DNA of 64,000 nucleotides, taken from Eupransor demetentiae. Its GTDB lineage: Bacteria; Bacillota; Bacilli; Lactobacillales; Lactobacillaceae. The stretch spans positions 45,724 through 109,723 of the forward strand of contig NZ_CAWVOH010000003.1 of NCBI RefSeq assembly GCF_963930865.1. The letters are read 5' to 3'. Under the pieces are notes generated by a model that was given only the letters and a program-made list of their open reading frames with translations, did not search any database and was not told the DNA's origin. Positions 25,309 through 33,718 of the stretch are shown one piece after another. Within the stretch, counting starts at the first letter, position 1, and each line of letters opens with the position of its first letter. Both the position numbers and the translations under genes were made by a program.

Positions 25309-25391
25309 GGGAGTGTAGCGAAGTCTGGCTAAACGCGACGGACTGTAACTCCGTTCCTTCGGGTTCGTAGGTTCGAATCCTACCGCTCCCA
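25309..25391 (+). tRNA. tRNA-Tyr (GTA)
   Basis: Class II tRNA of 83 nt with acceptor GGGAGTG/CGCTCCC, long variable arm and T-loop GTTCGAATC. Anticodon GTA at 25345-25347. CCA is not encoded. Confidence 0.96.
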
Positions 25392-25417
25392 TCGCCGCGC
25401 AAGCGGCCAAATTCAAC

Positions 25418-25489
25418 TGCCCCTTGGCCAAGTGGTAAGGCAGAGGTTTTTGGTACCTCCATGCGCTGGTTCGATCCCAGCAGGGGCAA
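25418..25489 (+). tRNA. tRNA-Gln (TTG)
   Basis: 72-nt tRNA with acceptor TGCCCCT/AGGGGCA; anticodon stem GAGGT/ACCTC with loop TTTTGGT gives anticodon TTG (25450-25452). The U1-A72 pair is typical of bacterial tRNA-Gln. CCA is not encoded. Confidence 0.95.
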
Positions 25490-25495
25490 CTAATT

Positions 25496-25520
25496 AAGCA
25501 GTCTTCGGACTGCTTTTTTT
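25496..25520 (+). terminator. Terminator of the tRNA unit
   Basis: AAGCAGTC TTCG GACTGCTT followed by T-run. Confidence 0.92.
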
Positions 25521-25527
25521 GCGCAAT

Positions 25528-25558
25528 AAAAAAGGGCACCGCGCCGCGGTGTCCTTTT
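25528..25558 (-). terminator. Terminator of the orphan paralogue pair
   Basis: Minus strand: AAGGACACCGCG / CGCGGTGCCCTT followed by T-run, just past the stop of the 128-aa gene. Confidence 0.85.
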
Positions 25559-25943
25559 ATTTGATTCGTGCCTCGAATTCTTTGCCAATCGGATAAAGAA
25601 TGGGGATTCGGTGTAGGCCCAGCCAGACTAAAATGTTCTTAACCAAAAACTTGTCATCTTCTAGGGTTGAAAATTGGTCGGATACAGTTTGAAATTCAGT
25701 AAAGAAGTCTTCGGCGGTTAGTTGGTAGGGATCACTACTCTTTGACAAAACAAGCTCGCAGGCGGAAATTAGTTTTTCTAAAATTCGAGGATCTTCGAAA
25801 CCCATAATCCAGAGATCCAAAGTCATTGAAACTGGCAGAAAATCGTCATCAGCAATGAAAATGTCGATTTCGTGCATGGCGTTTAATAAGACTGTCTCTG
25901 CTGCGGAACGCTGGTAGTAGCGTTCAGGAATTATGTTTTTCAT
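25557..25943 (-). CDS. Hypothetical protein, paralogue 2 of a tandem pair
   Basis: A 128-aa soluble, mostly helical protein. The chosen ATG (MKNIIPERYYQ) has GGGGGAG at the right distance; longer in-frame starts lie in the preceding gene. It shares a pattern with its neighbour: SMTLDLWIMGFEDPRILEKLI, a DFFTEF motif and an end segment ILVWLGLHRIPILYPIGKEF, against SLSLHLWQMGIRDAEAKDKLM, DFHRAF and ILTWIGRIMPRVYPVAKNI. The genes overlap by 20 bases and must be cotranslated. I do not recognise the family. Function unknown. Confidence 0.7.
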   Translation of the reverse strand: MKNIIPERYYQRSAAETVLLNAMHEIDIFIADDDFLPVSMTLDLWIMGFEDPRILEKLISACELVLSKSSDPYQLTAEDFFTEFQTVSDQFSTLEDDKFLVKNILVWLGLHRIPILYPIGKEFEARIK

Positions 25944-26325
25944 CAGCTCCCCCTTCAATGTGAATATTTTTAGCCACGGGATAAACTCGAGGCATGATTC
26001 GACCAATCCAAGTTAGAATATAACGGATGTCACCGCCATCCTTTTTAGGGTCGTTGAAGGTGTTGGGGTAGAGTTTGGCAAAAGCGCGATGAAAATCCAT
26101 ATAGGTCAAGGTTAAAGGATCTCGGCCAGAAAATACCAATTTAGTCGTTTCATGCATAAGTTTATCCTTTGCCTCCGCATCGCGAATGCCCATCTGCCAG
26201 AGGTGTAAGCTCAACGAAACTGGATTTTCGGATGAATCATTCAACTTTTCGGTCATCTCCTGCAATGATTGAAAGAGAACTTCATCGTACTTGTTCATGT
26301 TTTGATCATCAATTTTATTTTCCAT
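25924..26325 (-). CDS. Hypothetical protein, paralogue 1 of a tandem pair
   Basis: A 133-aa soluble, helical protein with an N-terminal Asp/Asn-rich stretch and the shared LWQMGIRDAEAKDKLM, LTLTYMDFHRAF and YILTWIGRIMPRVYPVAK segments. The ribosome site before the ATG is poor (GAGAAAATTAGTAT); an internal ATG nine codons later is no better. First gene of a two-gene unit that begins 67 bases downstream of hflX, from which it is separated by a terminator. The conserved Trp-x-Met/Gly and aromatic positions suggest a common fold. Role unknown. Confidence 0.68.
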   Translation of the reverse strand: MENKIDDQNMNKYDEVLFQSLQEMTEKLNDSSENPVSLSLHLWQMGIRDAEAKDKLMHETTKLVFSGRDPLTLTYMDFHRAFAKLYPNTFNDPKKDGGDIRYILTWIGRIMPRVYPVAKNIHIEGGADEKHNS

Positions 26326-26362
26326 ATACTAATTTTCTCAAAGCTAATCGAAACTGGCAAAC

Positions 26363-26394
26363 TAAAAAGCCCCTCATCATGAGGAGCTTTTTTC
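26363..26394 (-). terminator. Terminator of hflX
   Basis: Minus strand: AAAAAAGCTCCTCATGATGAGGGGCTTTTT hairpin overlapping the hflX stop. Confidence 0.88.
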
Positions 26395-27679
26395 AATCAA
26401 CATACTTTTCATACTGCGGTAATTCAGCGCCAGTCAATTCGACTTCCAGCACTGTACCTTCCTCGTCGTATTCTTCGGACTGGAAGGTGTGGTGGGCAGC
26501 GAGCTGGGCGACCACCTTGTTATCGGAAAATGGAATCCGGAGCTTGACCAGTTGAAGGTCCGGGAAGATGGCCTTCTTAATTAAATCAAGCAAGTCATCC
26601 TGCGACTTTTCGTCCTTAGCCGAAATCGTCAAGGCCCCTTGGCCGTCGACGGTTGGGTAAGGGACTTCAGCCAAGTCAGCCTTGTTGTAAACCGTAATCA
26701 TTGGACGATCCTTGATGCCGATTTTGGCTAAGGTTTCCTCGGTCGTTTCCATCATCTTCTTGTAATTGGGGTCGGAAATATCAACAACCTGCAAAAGCAA
26801 GTCGGCTGAACCAGCTTCCGCCAAAGTTGACTGGAAGGCCGCCACCAAATCGTGGGGCAACTTGGAAACGAAACCAACCGTATCCGACAGCAAAAACTGC
26901 TTCTTGTCGGGCAGCGTCAATTGTCGAACCGTCGTGTTCAAGGTGGCGAAGAGCATGTTCTTTTCGAAAACTTGCTTGCTGTCGTCTTCCTTTGCGCCGA
27001 CGCCAAAGCGAGCGAGCAAACGGTTCATAATCGTTGACTTACCAGCGTTAGTGTAGCCAACGAGGGCGACACTGGGCATTCCTGACCCTTCCCGCTGAGC
27101 GGAACGGGTCTTGGCACCGGCTTGAATATCAGCTAATTCATGGCGAATGTGTACCATTTCGTTGGTGATGCGGCGACGGGACTGTTCAAGCTTGGTTTCA
27201 CCAGCACCACGCGAGGTAAAGCCACCGCCACCGGCACCGGTTTGCTGATCCAAGCTAACGGACATGGAAGTCCGCAAGCGAGGCAACTGATACTGCAAGC
27301 GCGCTAATTGCACCTGCAACTTGGCCTGTTTCGTCTGAGCACGCTGCGCAAAGATATCCAAAATCAAACCAGTGCGGTCCACAACTGTGGCGTCAGTCCG
27401 GGCTTCTAGATTGCGAATCTGAGAAGGGGAGAGTTCGTCGTTGGTGACGATGAGGTCAACTTCGTAGGTTTTGACCGCGGCGGCCAATTCTTCAACCTTA
27501 CCCTTACCGAAATAGGTACCGGGGTCCGGCCGGTCAGTTTTTTGCGTGAAGCTTTCACGCGGATCTAAGTTGTTGGCGCGGGCTAGTTCGGCTAGCTCGG
27601 TCATTTCATAATCTAAGTCGCCGTGATCCTTATAGGCCAAGCCGGCCAAAATCACGGGACGTAATTTTTCTTCTGTCAT
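26393..27679 (-). CDS. hflX: Ribosome-associated GTPase HflX
   Basis: A 428-aa GTPase that splits or rescues stalled ribosomes under stress. N-terminal HflX domain (residues 1 to about 195) with Gly-rich SLDQQTGAGGGGFTSRGAGETKLEQSRR and a preceding helical region; then the G domain with P-loop GYTNAGKST, switch II DTVGFVSKLPHDLV, NKAD and SAK-type motifs. The ATG is two bases after the upstream phosphatase gene stop, so translation is coupled. Length fits the family. A terminator overlaps its stop. Confidence 0.95.
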   Translation of the reverse strand: MTEEKLRPVILAGLAYKDHGDLDYEMTELAELARANNLDPRESFTQKTDRPDPGTYFGKGKVEELAAAVKTYEVDLIVTNDELSPSQIRNLEARTDATVVDRTGLILDIFAQRAQTKQAKLQVQLARLQYQLPRLRTSMSVSLDQQTGAGGGGFTSRGAGETKLEQSRRRITNEMVHIRHELADIQAGAKTRSAQREGSGMPSVALVGYTNAGKSTIMNRLLARFGVGAKEDDSKQVFEKNMLFATLNTTVRQLTLPDKKQFLLSDTVGFVSKLPHDLVAAFQSTLAEAGSADLLLQVVDISDPNYKKMMETTEETLAKIGIKDRPMITVYNKADLAEVPYPTVDGQGALTISAKDEKSQDDLLDLIKKAIFPDLQLVKLRIPFSDNKVVAQLAAHHTFQSEEYDEEGTVLEVELTGAELPQYEKYVD

Positions 27680-27681
27680 CT

Positions 27682-28356
27682 TTAATCAAAGACCTTTTCA
27701 TCGTTATTAAATTCAACAATCTTAGCAGCATCTGAATTGACGTCTAAGTCGATGCGAGTCACCGCCCCGTTTTTAATTGATTCCTGGCTGAGTTCGGGGC
27801 GTCCCAAGAGGGTCGCAATCCCGCGAATGGTGGTACCGTGGGAAACAATCAAAACTTTGTCACCGTCTTGATGGCGCTTGCGGATATCGGCAAAGCCACG
27901 CTCAATGCGGCTTTGCCAGTCAGCATAGGATTCCGCCAGCTTGTAAGGGTCGTGGTCATGAAAGAGGTCCATCAAGCCCGGCATGCCTAGTTCTTGAACC
28001 ATGCTGTTGTACGAAGGATAGTTTTCCTCGGTAAAGCCGTTTAAGTAGGTAATCGACATTTGCGAATCCATGCCCTCGAAGGTCCCGAAGTTTTCTTCAC
28101 GAAAGTCGGGGAGTTGCACCGGCTTTTTAGGCGAATCGGCCTGGTTTTGGCTGAGGGCATACTGTGCCGTGTGGATGGCGCGGGTCAAGTCCGATGAGTA
28201 AGCACCGGCGAAGTGAACCTTAGCTAAGCGCTGACCTGCTTTTTTACCGTCCTGGATTCCTTTTTCAGTTAGCGGCGCGTCGGAAAAGCCTTGGAGGCGA
28301 CGCAGCAAGTTGAAGTAAGTTTCGCCGTGGCGAACGAGATAAATTTGAATGGCCAT
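27682..28356 (-). CDS. Histidine phosphatase (phosphoglycerate mutase-like)
   Basis: A 224-aa protein with the RHGETYFN motif (residues 8-15; phospho-accepting His9) near the N-terminus, RAIHTAQ, EENFGTFEG (acid residue) and SHGTTIRG (second catalytic His). This is the cofactor-dependent phosphoglycerate mutase superfamily; the divergent middle (LMDLFHDHDPYKLAESYADWQSRIERGF) suggests a broad phosphatase rather than glycolytic GpmA. Start chosen at MAIQIYLVRHG behind AAAGGAC. Forms a two-gene operon with hflX. Confidence 0.9.
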   Translation of the reverse strand: MAIQIYLVRHGETYFNLLRRLQGFSDAPLTEKGIQDGKKAGQRLAKVHFAGAYSSDLTRAIHTAQYALSQNQADSPKKPVQLPDFREENFGTFEGMDSQMSITYLNGFTEENYPSYNSMVQELGMPGLMDLFHDHDPYKLAESYADWQSRIERGFADIRKRHQDGDKVLIVSHGTTIRGIATLLGRPELSQESIKNGAVTRIDLDVNSDAAKIVEFNNDEKVFD

Positions 28357-28528
28357 GTAAACGTCCTTTGCGATTAGTTTCTTCCTATAGTTTAACATTG
28401 ACGGCCAGGCTGTGCTTTATATAACAACGCTGTTAAAATTTTTACAAGCAATTAACAATCCGGGTGAGAGTCTATCTTTCAAATCGGGCCTTTGATAAGC
28501 TAAAGGTCATAAAGTTGAGGTAATCTTG

Positions 28529-28978
28529 ATGAAAACGATTTGGAAGAATAATTTTGATAAGTTCTTGAATAATGCGGATAATGGCGTCCGCTTCATGCGA
28601 ACCGTACTGGTCCTCTTTGCGGCACTTGTACTGGTGAATTTGCCTATGTGGACGCACGGCTACAGTTTTCCCTTAGAAACTTACGTGAACTTCGGTCGGG
28701 CTGTTTATGGCGAACAGTCAGTCGCTTATTATTCCGCAGGGCCTGCTTTCTGGGGAACCATCACGATGGTAGCGACTTTCTTCATCGCCTTTTTGTACAT
28801 TAATTTGGTTCGCCGTCGGGCCAATCAAGTTGGCATGGGAAAGGTTACGCGGATGATAATGTCCGTTTGCATCGCCCTAAGTTTGCTTACTTATCTAGGT
28901 CTGGCAGACGGTCTTTTGAGCCTGGCGCTATTCGTACAAATTTTTTACCTTGTCCAACTAGCTTGGCAGCACAAATAA
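28529..28978 (+). CDS. Membrane protein of unknown function
   Basis: A 149-aa protein with four hydrophobic segments (about 24-40, 65-90, 102-120, 125-145), a soluble N-terminus rich in Asn/Lys and an extracellular loop between segments 1 and 2 (WTHGYSFPLETYVNFGRAVYGEQSVAYY). Start at ATG 28529 behind GAGGTAATC; an adjacent TTG is less likely. Ends in a strong terminator. Family not recognised. Confidence 0.68.
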   Translation: MKTIWKNNFDKFLNNADNGVRFMRTVLVLFAALVLVNLPMWTHGYSFPLETYVNFGRAVYGEQSVAYYSAGPAFWGTITMVATFFIAFLYINLVRRRANQVGMGKVTRMIMSVCIALSLLTYLGLADGLLSLALFVQIFYLVQLAWQHK

Positions 28979-29003
28979 AAAGGCCGCAATTGGCGGTCTT
29001 TTT
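28977..29003 (+). terminator. Rho-independent terminator
   Basis: AAAAGGCCGC AATT GGCGGTCTTTTT. Confidence 0.86.
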
Positions 29004-29056
29004 GCATTTTATAGGCGCCAGCGTTAGGCTAAAAGCAAGTTATCGAGGAGGTTTGC

Positions 29057-31588
29057 ATGTCCGAAAAAATCGACAAGATTGAGGTGCGCGGCGGTCGCGT
29101 CCACAACCTCAAAAACATTGATATTGATATTCCTTTAAATAAGTTTGTGGCTATCTCGGGGCCCTCTGGTTCCGGAAAGTCTTCTTTGGCGATGGGGATT
29201 CTATACGCTGAGGGTTCCCGCCGCTATTTGGAGGCCTTGTCAACTTATACCCGTCGTCGGATCGGGCAAAATACCCGAGCTGACGTCCGCGAAGTGAAGC
29301 ACATTCCCTCAGCCATTGCCTTACGGCAGCGTCCCGGTGTGCCATCGGAACGGTCAACCGTGGGCTCCATGTCTGAAATTTTCAACGTCGTTCGTTTGAT
29401 CTTTTCACGACTGGGTTCGCCGGTCTGTCCGAACGGCCATCGCGTGGCGCCCTCACTCGCCATCGCCCAGGCCTTTGACCGACCTGCCAGCGATGATGGC
29501 CATCAGTGGGACATCCAGTGTCCAACCTGTGGGGTTTCCTTTTCTGTGCCGGAAGCCGAAGATTTTGCCTTTAACGGGAACGGTGCCTGTCCTGAATGTC
29601 ATGGGACCGGTGAAGTTCGTTCCATCGATGACAGCAAAATCATCAAGGATGAAAATCTTACTATTGATGAAGGCGCAGTGGCTTCCTGGCGTTTGCCAGG
29701 TCGTTCCTTCATGGCTACCATTGCTCGTTCGCGGGGCGTGCGCACCGATGTGCCTTTCAAGGACCTATCGGATAAGGAGAAGGACTTCGTTTTACATGGT
29801 GAAAAGAAGCGTTACGTCGTGGATTTGAACACCTCGACTGGTCGTGTTTACCACAACGATAACTCCCTCTATGAAAACGCCTACGATGCCATTTATGACT
29901 CGTTGAAAACCGTTCACTCCGAGCGCTCGGTTAAGCAGCTGAATCGTTTCTTTCATTTTTCAACCTGCCCACTCTGCCATGGTTCTCGCTTGAATCCTAA
30001 GCTGTTACAGCAAACGGTAGCGGGCAAAAACATTGCGCAAGTCGCTGACTTACATTTGGGCGAATTAGCCGACTGGCGCGAGGCGACGCTCAAGTCCTTG
30101 CCTGCTAATATGCAGAAGATGGCTAAGATTATTTTCGACGAGCTGACCAATAACTTGCGTCCGCTCCTCGAACTTGGTTTGGACTATCTTGCTCTGTCTC
30201 GTGCTGGAAACAGCCTTTCAACAGGAGAGCTGCAACGAATTCAACTGGCTAAGACGCTGCGTACCGAGACAACCGGCGTCCTCTATGTCTTGGACGAGCC
30301 TTCGATTGGTTTGCACCCTGATAACGTGGCCGGCTTGATTAACGTTTTCCGAGAGTTGATTGAACAAGGAAACTCCTTGGTCGTGGTTGATCACAACGTT
30401 GATTTGATTGCCGCAGCGGATTGGATTATCGAAGTCGGTCCTGGCTCAGGGGTAAAGGGCGGTGAAATCATCGCTCAAGGCACGCCGGCTGAGCTTTCAA
30501 AGGACAAAAAGTCCCTTATTGGGCCATATCTGAACGGCACCGCCCAGATTATGCAAAAGAAGGTTGAGCCGACTGATCCGGCAGACACCACACAAACTAA
30601 GTTTGAAGTGAAGGGACTCTACAACCTCAAGGACGTTAAGGTTTCCTTACCAGAACACGAAATGACTGCCGTCACTGGTTTTTCCGGAGCTGGAAAGTCA
30701 TCCTTGATTCTGGATTCGCTGGTGCCGGCCATTTCTGATAAGGGACAGGGTGAAAGCTTGCCCCAGCAGGTTAAGAGTCTTGAAACGAACTTGAATTCAG
30801 TAGTAGCCGTCGATGCCAAGCCGGTCGGGAAAAACACCCGTTCTTCGGTGGCGACTTACACCTCCATCATGGATAATCTTCGCCACCTCTTTGCCGGGCT
30901 ACCCGAAGCTAAGGCTAAAGGCTACGGCTTGGCTGCCTTTTCTTATAATAGTAAGGAGGGGGCTTGCCCGAACTGTGGTGGTCTAGGGGTAGTTTCCTTA
31001 GACGTGCAGTACCTCGCCGACGTGGAAGAAATCTGTCCCGTTTGTCAGGGAAATCGTTTTAAGCCTGAAATCTCTCAGATTAAGTGGGGGGGCCGTTCAA
31101 TCGTTGACCTCTTAAACCTTTCGGTTGCTGAAGCGCGTTCCGTTTTCAAGGAAGTGCCTAAGATTGAAAAGCAACTCAATCTGCTGGCTGAAATTGGCTT
31201 GGATTACTTGCATCTGGGCCAAAGTACACCGTCTTTGTCGGGTGGTGAAGCCCAGCGCCTCAAATTGGTTAAGCACTTGAACAAGTCTCAGAAAAAGACT
31301 CTCTTCGTCTTCGATGAACCTTCAATTGGCTTGCATCCCCGCGATGTTTGGACCTTGTTGGGTGTCTTCAACCGCTTGAAAGCTAAGGGGGCTACCATCG
31401 TCATCATCACCCACGATTTGGACTTGATGACCAACGCCGACTATCTTCTCGACCTTGGCCCCCGCGGTGGTTCTGCCGGTGGCCGAATCATGGCCGCCGG
31501 TCCCGTTGCAAAAGAAGTTCGCAGTGGCCACAGCTTGACCCTCGATTACCTCAAGCGCCACTTTGAAAAGTTCCACATCGCCTTTTAG
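29057..31588 (+). CDS. UvrA-like ABC ATPase lacking the UvrB-binding domain (UvrA2 type)
   Basis: An 843-aa UvrA paralogue with two ABC ATPase halves: Walker A GPSGSGKSS (residues 34-42) and GFSGAGKSS, signatures LSTGELQRIQLAK and LSGGEAQRLKLVK, Walker B VLDEPSIGLHP and VFDEPSIGLHP, and zinc-finger motifs CPTCG..CPECHGTG and CPNCGGLG..CPVCQGNRF. Housekeeping UvrA is about 940-950 aa; the missing ~100 residues map between the first P-loop and the first zinc finger, where UvrB binds (Gly/Lys-rich VVRGRKGEH-like segment absent). UvrA2 proteins are linked to DNA-binding drug tolerance rather than normal excision repair. AGGAGG precedes the ATG. Confidence 0.9.
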   Translation: MSEKIDKIEVRGGRVHNLKNIDIDIPLNKFVAISGPSGSGKSSLAMGILYAEGSRRYLEALSTYTRRRIGQNTRADVREVKHIPSAIALRQRPGVPSERSTVGSMSEIFNVVRLIFSRLGSPVCPNGHRVAPSLAIAQAFDRPASDDGHQWDIQCPTCGVSFSVPEAEDFAFNGNGACPECHGTGEVRSIDDSKIIKDENLTIDEGAVASWRLPGRSFMATIARSRGVRTDVPFKDLSDKEKDFVLHGEKKRYVVDLNTSTGRVYHNDNSLYENAYDAIYDSLKTVHSERSVKQLNRFFHFSTCPLCHGSRLNPKLLQQTVAGKNIAQVADLHLGELADWREATLKSLPANMQKMAKIIFDELTNNLRPLLELGLDYLALSRAGNSLSTGELQRIQLAKTLRTETTGVLYVLDEPSIGLHPDNVAGLINVFRELIEQGNSLVVVDHNVDLIAAADWIIEVGPGSGVKGGEIIAQGTPAELSKDKKSLIGPYLNGTAQIMQKKVEPTDPADTTQTKFEVKGLYNLKDVKVSLPEHEMTAVTGFSGAGKSSLILDSLVPAISDKGQGESLPQQVKSLETNLNSVVAVDAKPVGKNTRSSVATYTSIMDNLRHLFAGLPEAKAKGYGLAAFSYNSKEGACPNCGGLGVVSLDVQYLADVEEICPVCQGNRFKPEISQIKWGGRSIVDLLNLSVAEARSVFKEVPKIEKQLNLLAEIGLDYLHLGQSTPSLSGGEAQRLKLVKHLNKSQKKTLFVFDEPSIGLHPRDVWTLLGVFNRLKAKGATIVIITHDLDLMTNADYLLDLGPRGGSAGGRIMAAGPVAKEVRSGHSLTLDYLKRHFEKFHIAF

Positions 31589-31595
31589 AGCAAAT

Positions 31596-31626
31596 AAAAA
31601 GCATCCCAAACGGGATGCTTTTTTTG
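31596..31626. terminator. Bidirectional terminator
   Basis: AAAAGCATCCC AAAC GGGATGCTTTTTTT between convergent genes. Confidence 0.92.
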
Positions 31627-31630
31627 ATGA

Positions 31631-33058
31631 TTATTTATCTTCGGACTTGTCTGACTTATTGTCGTCCTTGTCCTTGCCTGACTTCTTGTCATCGTCTTCA
31701 TCGGCTTCTTCACTATCAAAGACACCGTTGCCGTCCGTATCCTGGGCGGGCTTTGGCAATTCCTTAACAGCGAATTCAGGGATGAAGGCGTTGTCGTAAT
31801 CCAAGGCGGTGATTTGGAAGTTGGCGATTTGCATGCTGTCGCCAGCACGGAAATCAGGATCCTTCTTCAAAACGTAACCCGTCAAAGTAACGGCGTCGTC
31901 TTCGTCCAATTCCTTAACGCTAATACCGAAGTAACGCTGGAAGTCGTACAAAGTTGTCTTTCCAGAAACCTTGAAACGATGGTCACCCAGCTTTTCGATG
32001 TAGGCATCGGATTCATCATCCATTTCATCGCGGACAGAACCGAAGAGCTCTTCGTAGATATCCTTGTCGGTGATGATTCCGGCAGTTCCACCATATTCGT
32101 CGACTACAACGGCGATAGGGGAGCGCTTCATGATCATTTCGTCCATGACCGAGTGCAAATCCATGTTTTCAGGAACGGCGGGGATGTCACGCATGATGCG
32201 GGCAACCGATTCCTTGCCTGAAATACGGGCCTGGCGAACCAAGTCATAGTTGAAGACGTAACCCAAAACCTTATCCTTATCATTGTCAGCAACAACTGGG
32301 AAACGGGAATGCCGCTTCTTCAAGTACAAATCCACCCCTTGGTTGATTGAATCCGTAACATCAATGACGTCCATTGATGTACGGTCAATCATGATGTCCG
32401 CCGCAACCTTATCATTCATTTCAAAGGCACGTTGCATGAAGGTCAAATCTTCGTCGTCCAACTCACCAGCCGCTGCGGCGTGCTTGGACAAAGAAAGGAT
32501 TTCAGTCTGTGAATAGATATCCTGATCGTTATCGACCGTAAAGCCAAGCAAGCGCGTTACGCCGTTTGACAAGTGATCCAAAATCCAAATCAATGGGAAC
32601 AGGGTCAAGTGGAAGAAGCGGACCGGCTTAACAATAAGAAGCAAAACCTTAACGGGTTCTTCAATGGCGATGTTCTTAGGAACCAAATCAGTGAAGACGG
32701 CGTGAATAACCGTAAAGATGACAATGGCGGCCACAGAAGCAACTGGGTGAGCCATATCGGCAGGCAACAAGTGACTGCTTAAGATAATGTCAGCCACAGA
32801 TTCTTCACCAAGCCAACCTAAGATCAGCGAAGTCAATGTAATTCCAACTTGAGCCGTTGAAAGATATTCAGTCAGGTGTTCCACCATGTGGATGGCTTGG
32901 CTGATGTTCTTTGAAGGCTTTGGACGGTCGTCCTGTAATGCTCGTAAGGCAGACAAACGTACCTTAACAAGAGAATACTCCGTTAGCGTAAACAGAATGG
33001 CCAATAACAAAATAAAGATGATAACAACAAATGTGGTTATCGAAGGACCGGTATCCAA
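31631..33058 (-). CDS. CorC/CNNM-type membrane protein (DUF21, CBS pair, transporter-associated domain) with EF-hand-like tail
   Basis: A 475-aa protein: DUF21 membrane domain (residues 1 to about 195, three to four segments), two CBS repeats (about 215-340), and a CorC_HlyC transporter-associated domain (about 350-425). The family, often called hemolysin-like, handles magnesium or cobalt efflux. The C-terminus adds DTDGNGVFDSEE (an exact Ca2+-loop pattern D-x-D-x-N-G-x-x-D-x-x-E) followed by about 25 acidic and Lys residues, which is not a usual family part. GGTAAG precedes the ATG. TATAAT at 33105-33100 is its probable -10. Confidence 0.88.
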   Translation of the reverse strand: MDTGPSITTFVVIIFILLLAILFTLTEYSLVKVRLSALRALQDDRPKPSKNISQAIHMVEHLTEYLSTAQVGITLTSLILGWLGEESVADIILSSHLLPADMAHPVASVAAIVIFTVIHAVFTDLVPKNIAIEEPVKVLLLIVKPVRFFHLTLFPLIWILDHLSNGVTRLLGFTVDNDQDIYSQTEILSLSKHAAAAGELDDEDLTFMQRAFEMNDKVAADIMIDRTSMDVIDVTDSINQGVDLYLKKRHSRFPVVADNDKDKVLGYVFNYDLVRQARISGKESVARIMRDIPAVPENMDLHSVMDEMIMKRSPIAVVVDEYGGTAGIITDKDIYEELFGSVRDEMDDESDAYIEKLGDHRFKVSGKTTLYDFQRYFGISVKELDEDDAVTLTGYVLKKDPDFRAGDSMQIANFQITALDYDNAFIPEFAVKELPKPAQDTDGNGVFDSEEADEDDDKKSGKDKDDNKSDKSEDK

Positions 33059-33438
33059 AGTTTCTTACCTCGTTTCAGAATAAAATCAATAATGCCTCTA
33101 TTATAGCAAATTTTAAGAGGACTGTTCGCTGTGAAAGTAGACAGTTGAATTCTCTTTGTACAATATTCACAATGACAAAAGCTAATTTAAACAATCCCAA
33201 GAGGATTTTCTAAAAAAATGAGGGCTTTTTGAGCGAATAAAATTGCATAAAATCAGGCCTCACATTCTTAAATTTCACAAAGTATTTTTTTTCGAAGCAT
33301 CTTGCCCAGTAGTTCGGTTTTAACCGAACATTTGTTTTTGTGAGGACAAATATTGACCTTGAAGATTTACCTGAAAAGGCTAAACTGATAGTTGTCTTCA
33401 CGAAAAAAATATAGAGAATATAAAGAAGGAGGCCAACT
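33059..33438. other. Divergent regulatory region between corC-like gene and nrd operon
   Basis: 380 bases with no gene. Seen: TATAAT for the minus-strand gene (33105-33100); TTGAAG-16-TAAACT (33359-33386) toward nrdH; an inverted repeat GTTCGGTT/AACCGAAC (33312-33329); and CGAACATTTGTTTT (33325-33338), close to the Gram-positive LexA box. An A/T-rich unassigned stretch lies between 33140 and 33300. Confidence 0.55.
33312..33338. promoter_or_regulatory. Inverted repeat and LexA-like box upstream of nrdH
   Basis: GTTCGGTT / AACCGAAC with a two-base centre (33312-33329), overlapping CGAACATTTGTTTT (33325-33338), which agrees with the Firmicute SOS box CGAAC-N4-GTTCG in the first nine fixed positions and has a weaker right end. 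It lies about 20 bases before the predicted -35. Confidence 0.4.
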
Positions 33439-33678
33439 ATGGCAGAAGTAAAGGTCTACACTAAAAATAACTGCGTACAATGCAAGATGACCAAGAAGTT
33501 CCTCGATCAAGCAGGAATTGGTTACGAAGAATTCAACATTGAAGAAGAACCACAATACGCACAAGAATTGAAGGATGCAGGTTTCCGCCAAGCCCCTGTC
33601 GTTATGGTACCCGGAATGGATTCATTTTCTGGATTCCGTCCGGATCAATTGAAGCAAATTAGCCAGATTACCGCTTAA
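33439..33678 (+). CDS. nrdH: Glutaredoxin-like NrdH redoxin
   Basis: A 79-aa thioredoxin-fold electron donor for the class Ib ribonucleotide reductase. Redox site CVQC at residues 12-15 and the family motif SGFRPDQL near the end. AAGGAGG precedes the ATG. First gene of nrdHEIF; the order H-E-I-F places nrdI between the two large subunits. It would be reduced by thioredoxin reductase. Confidence 0.95.
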   Translation: MAEVKVYTKNNCVQCKMTKKFLDQAGIGYEEFNIEEEPQYAQELKDAGFRQAPVVMVPGMDSFSGFRPDQLKQISQITA

Positions 33679-33718
33679 GCTCTTTTTTTGTTGCTTAAAT
33701 TTAGAAATGGAGAAGTGA

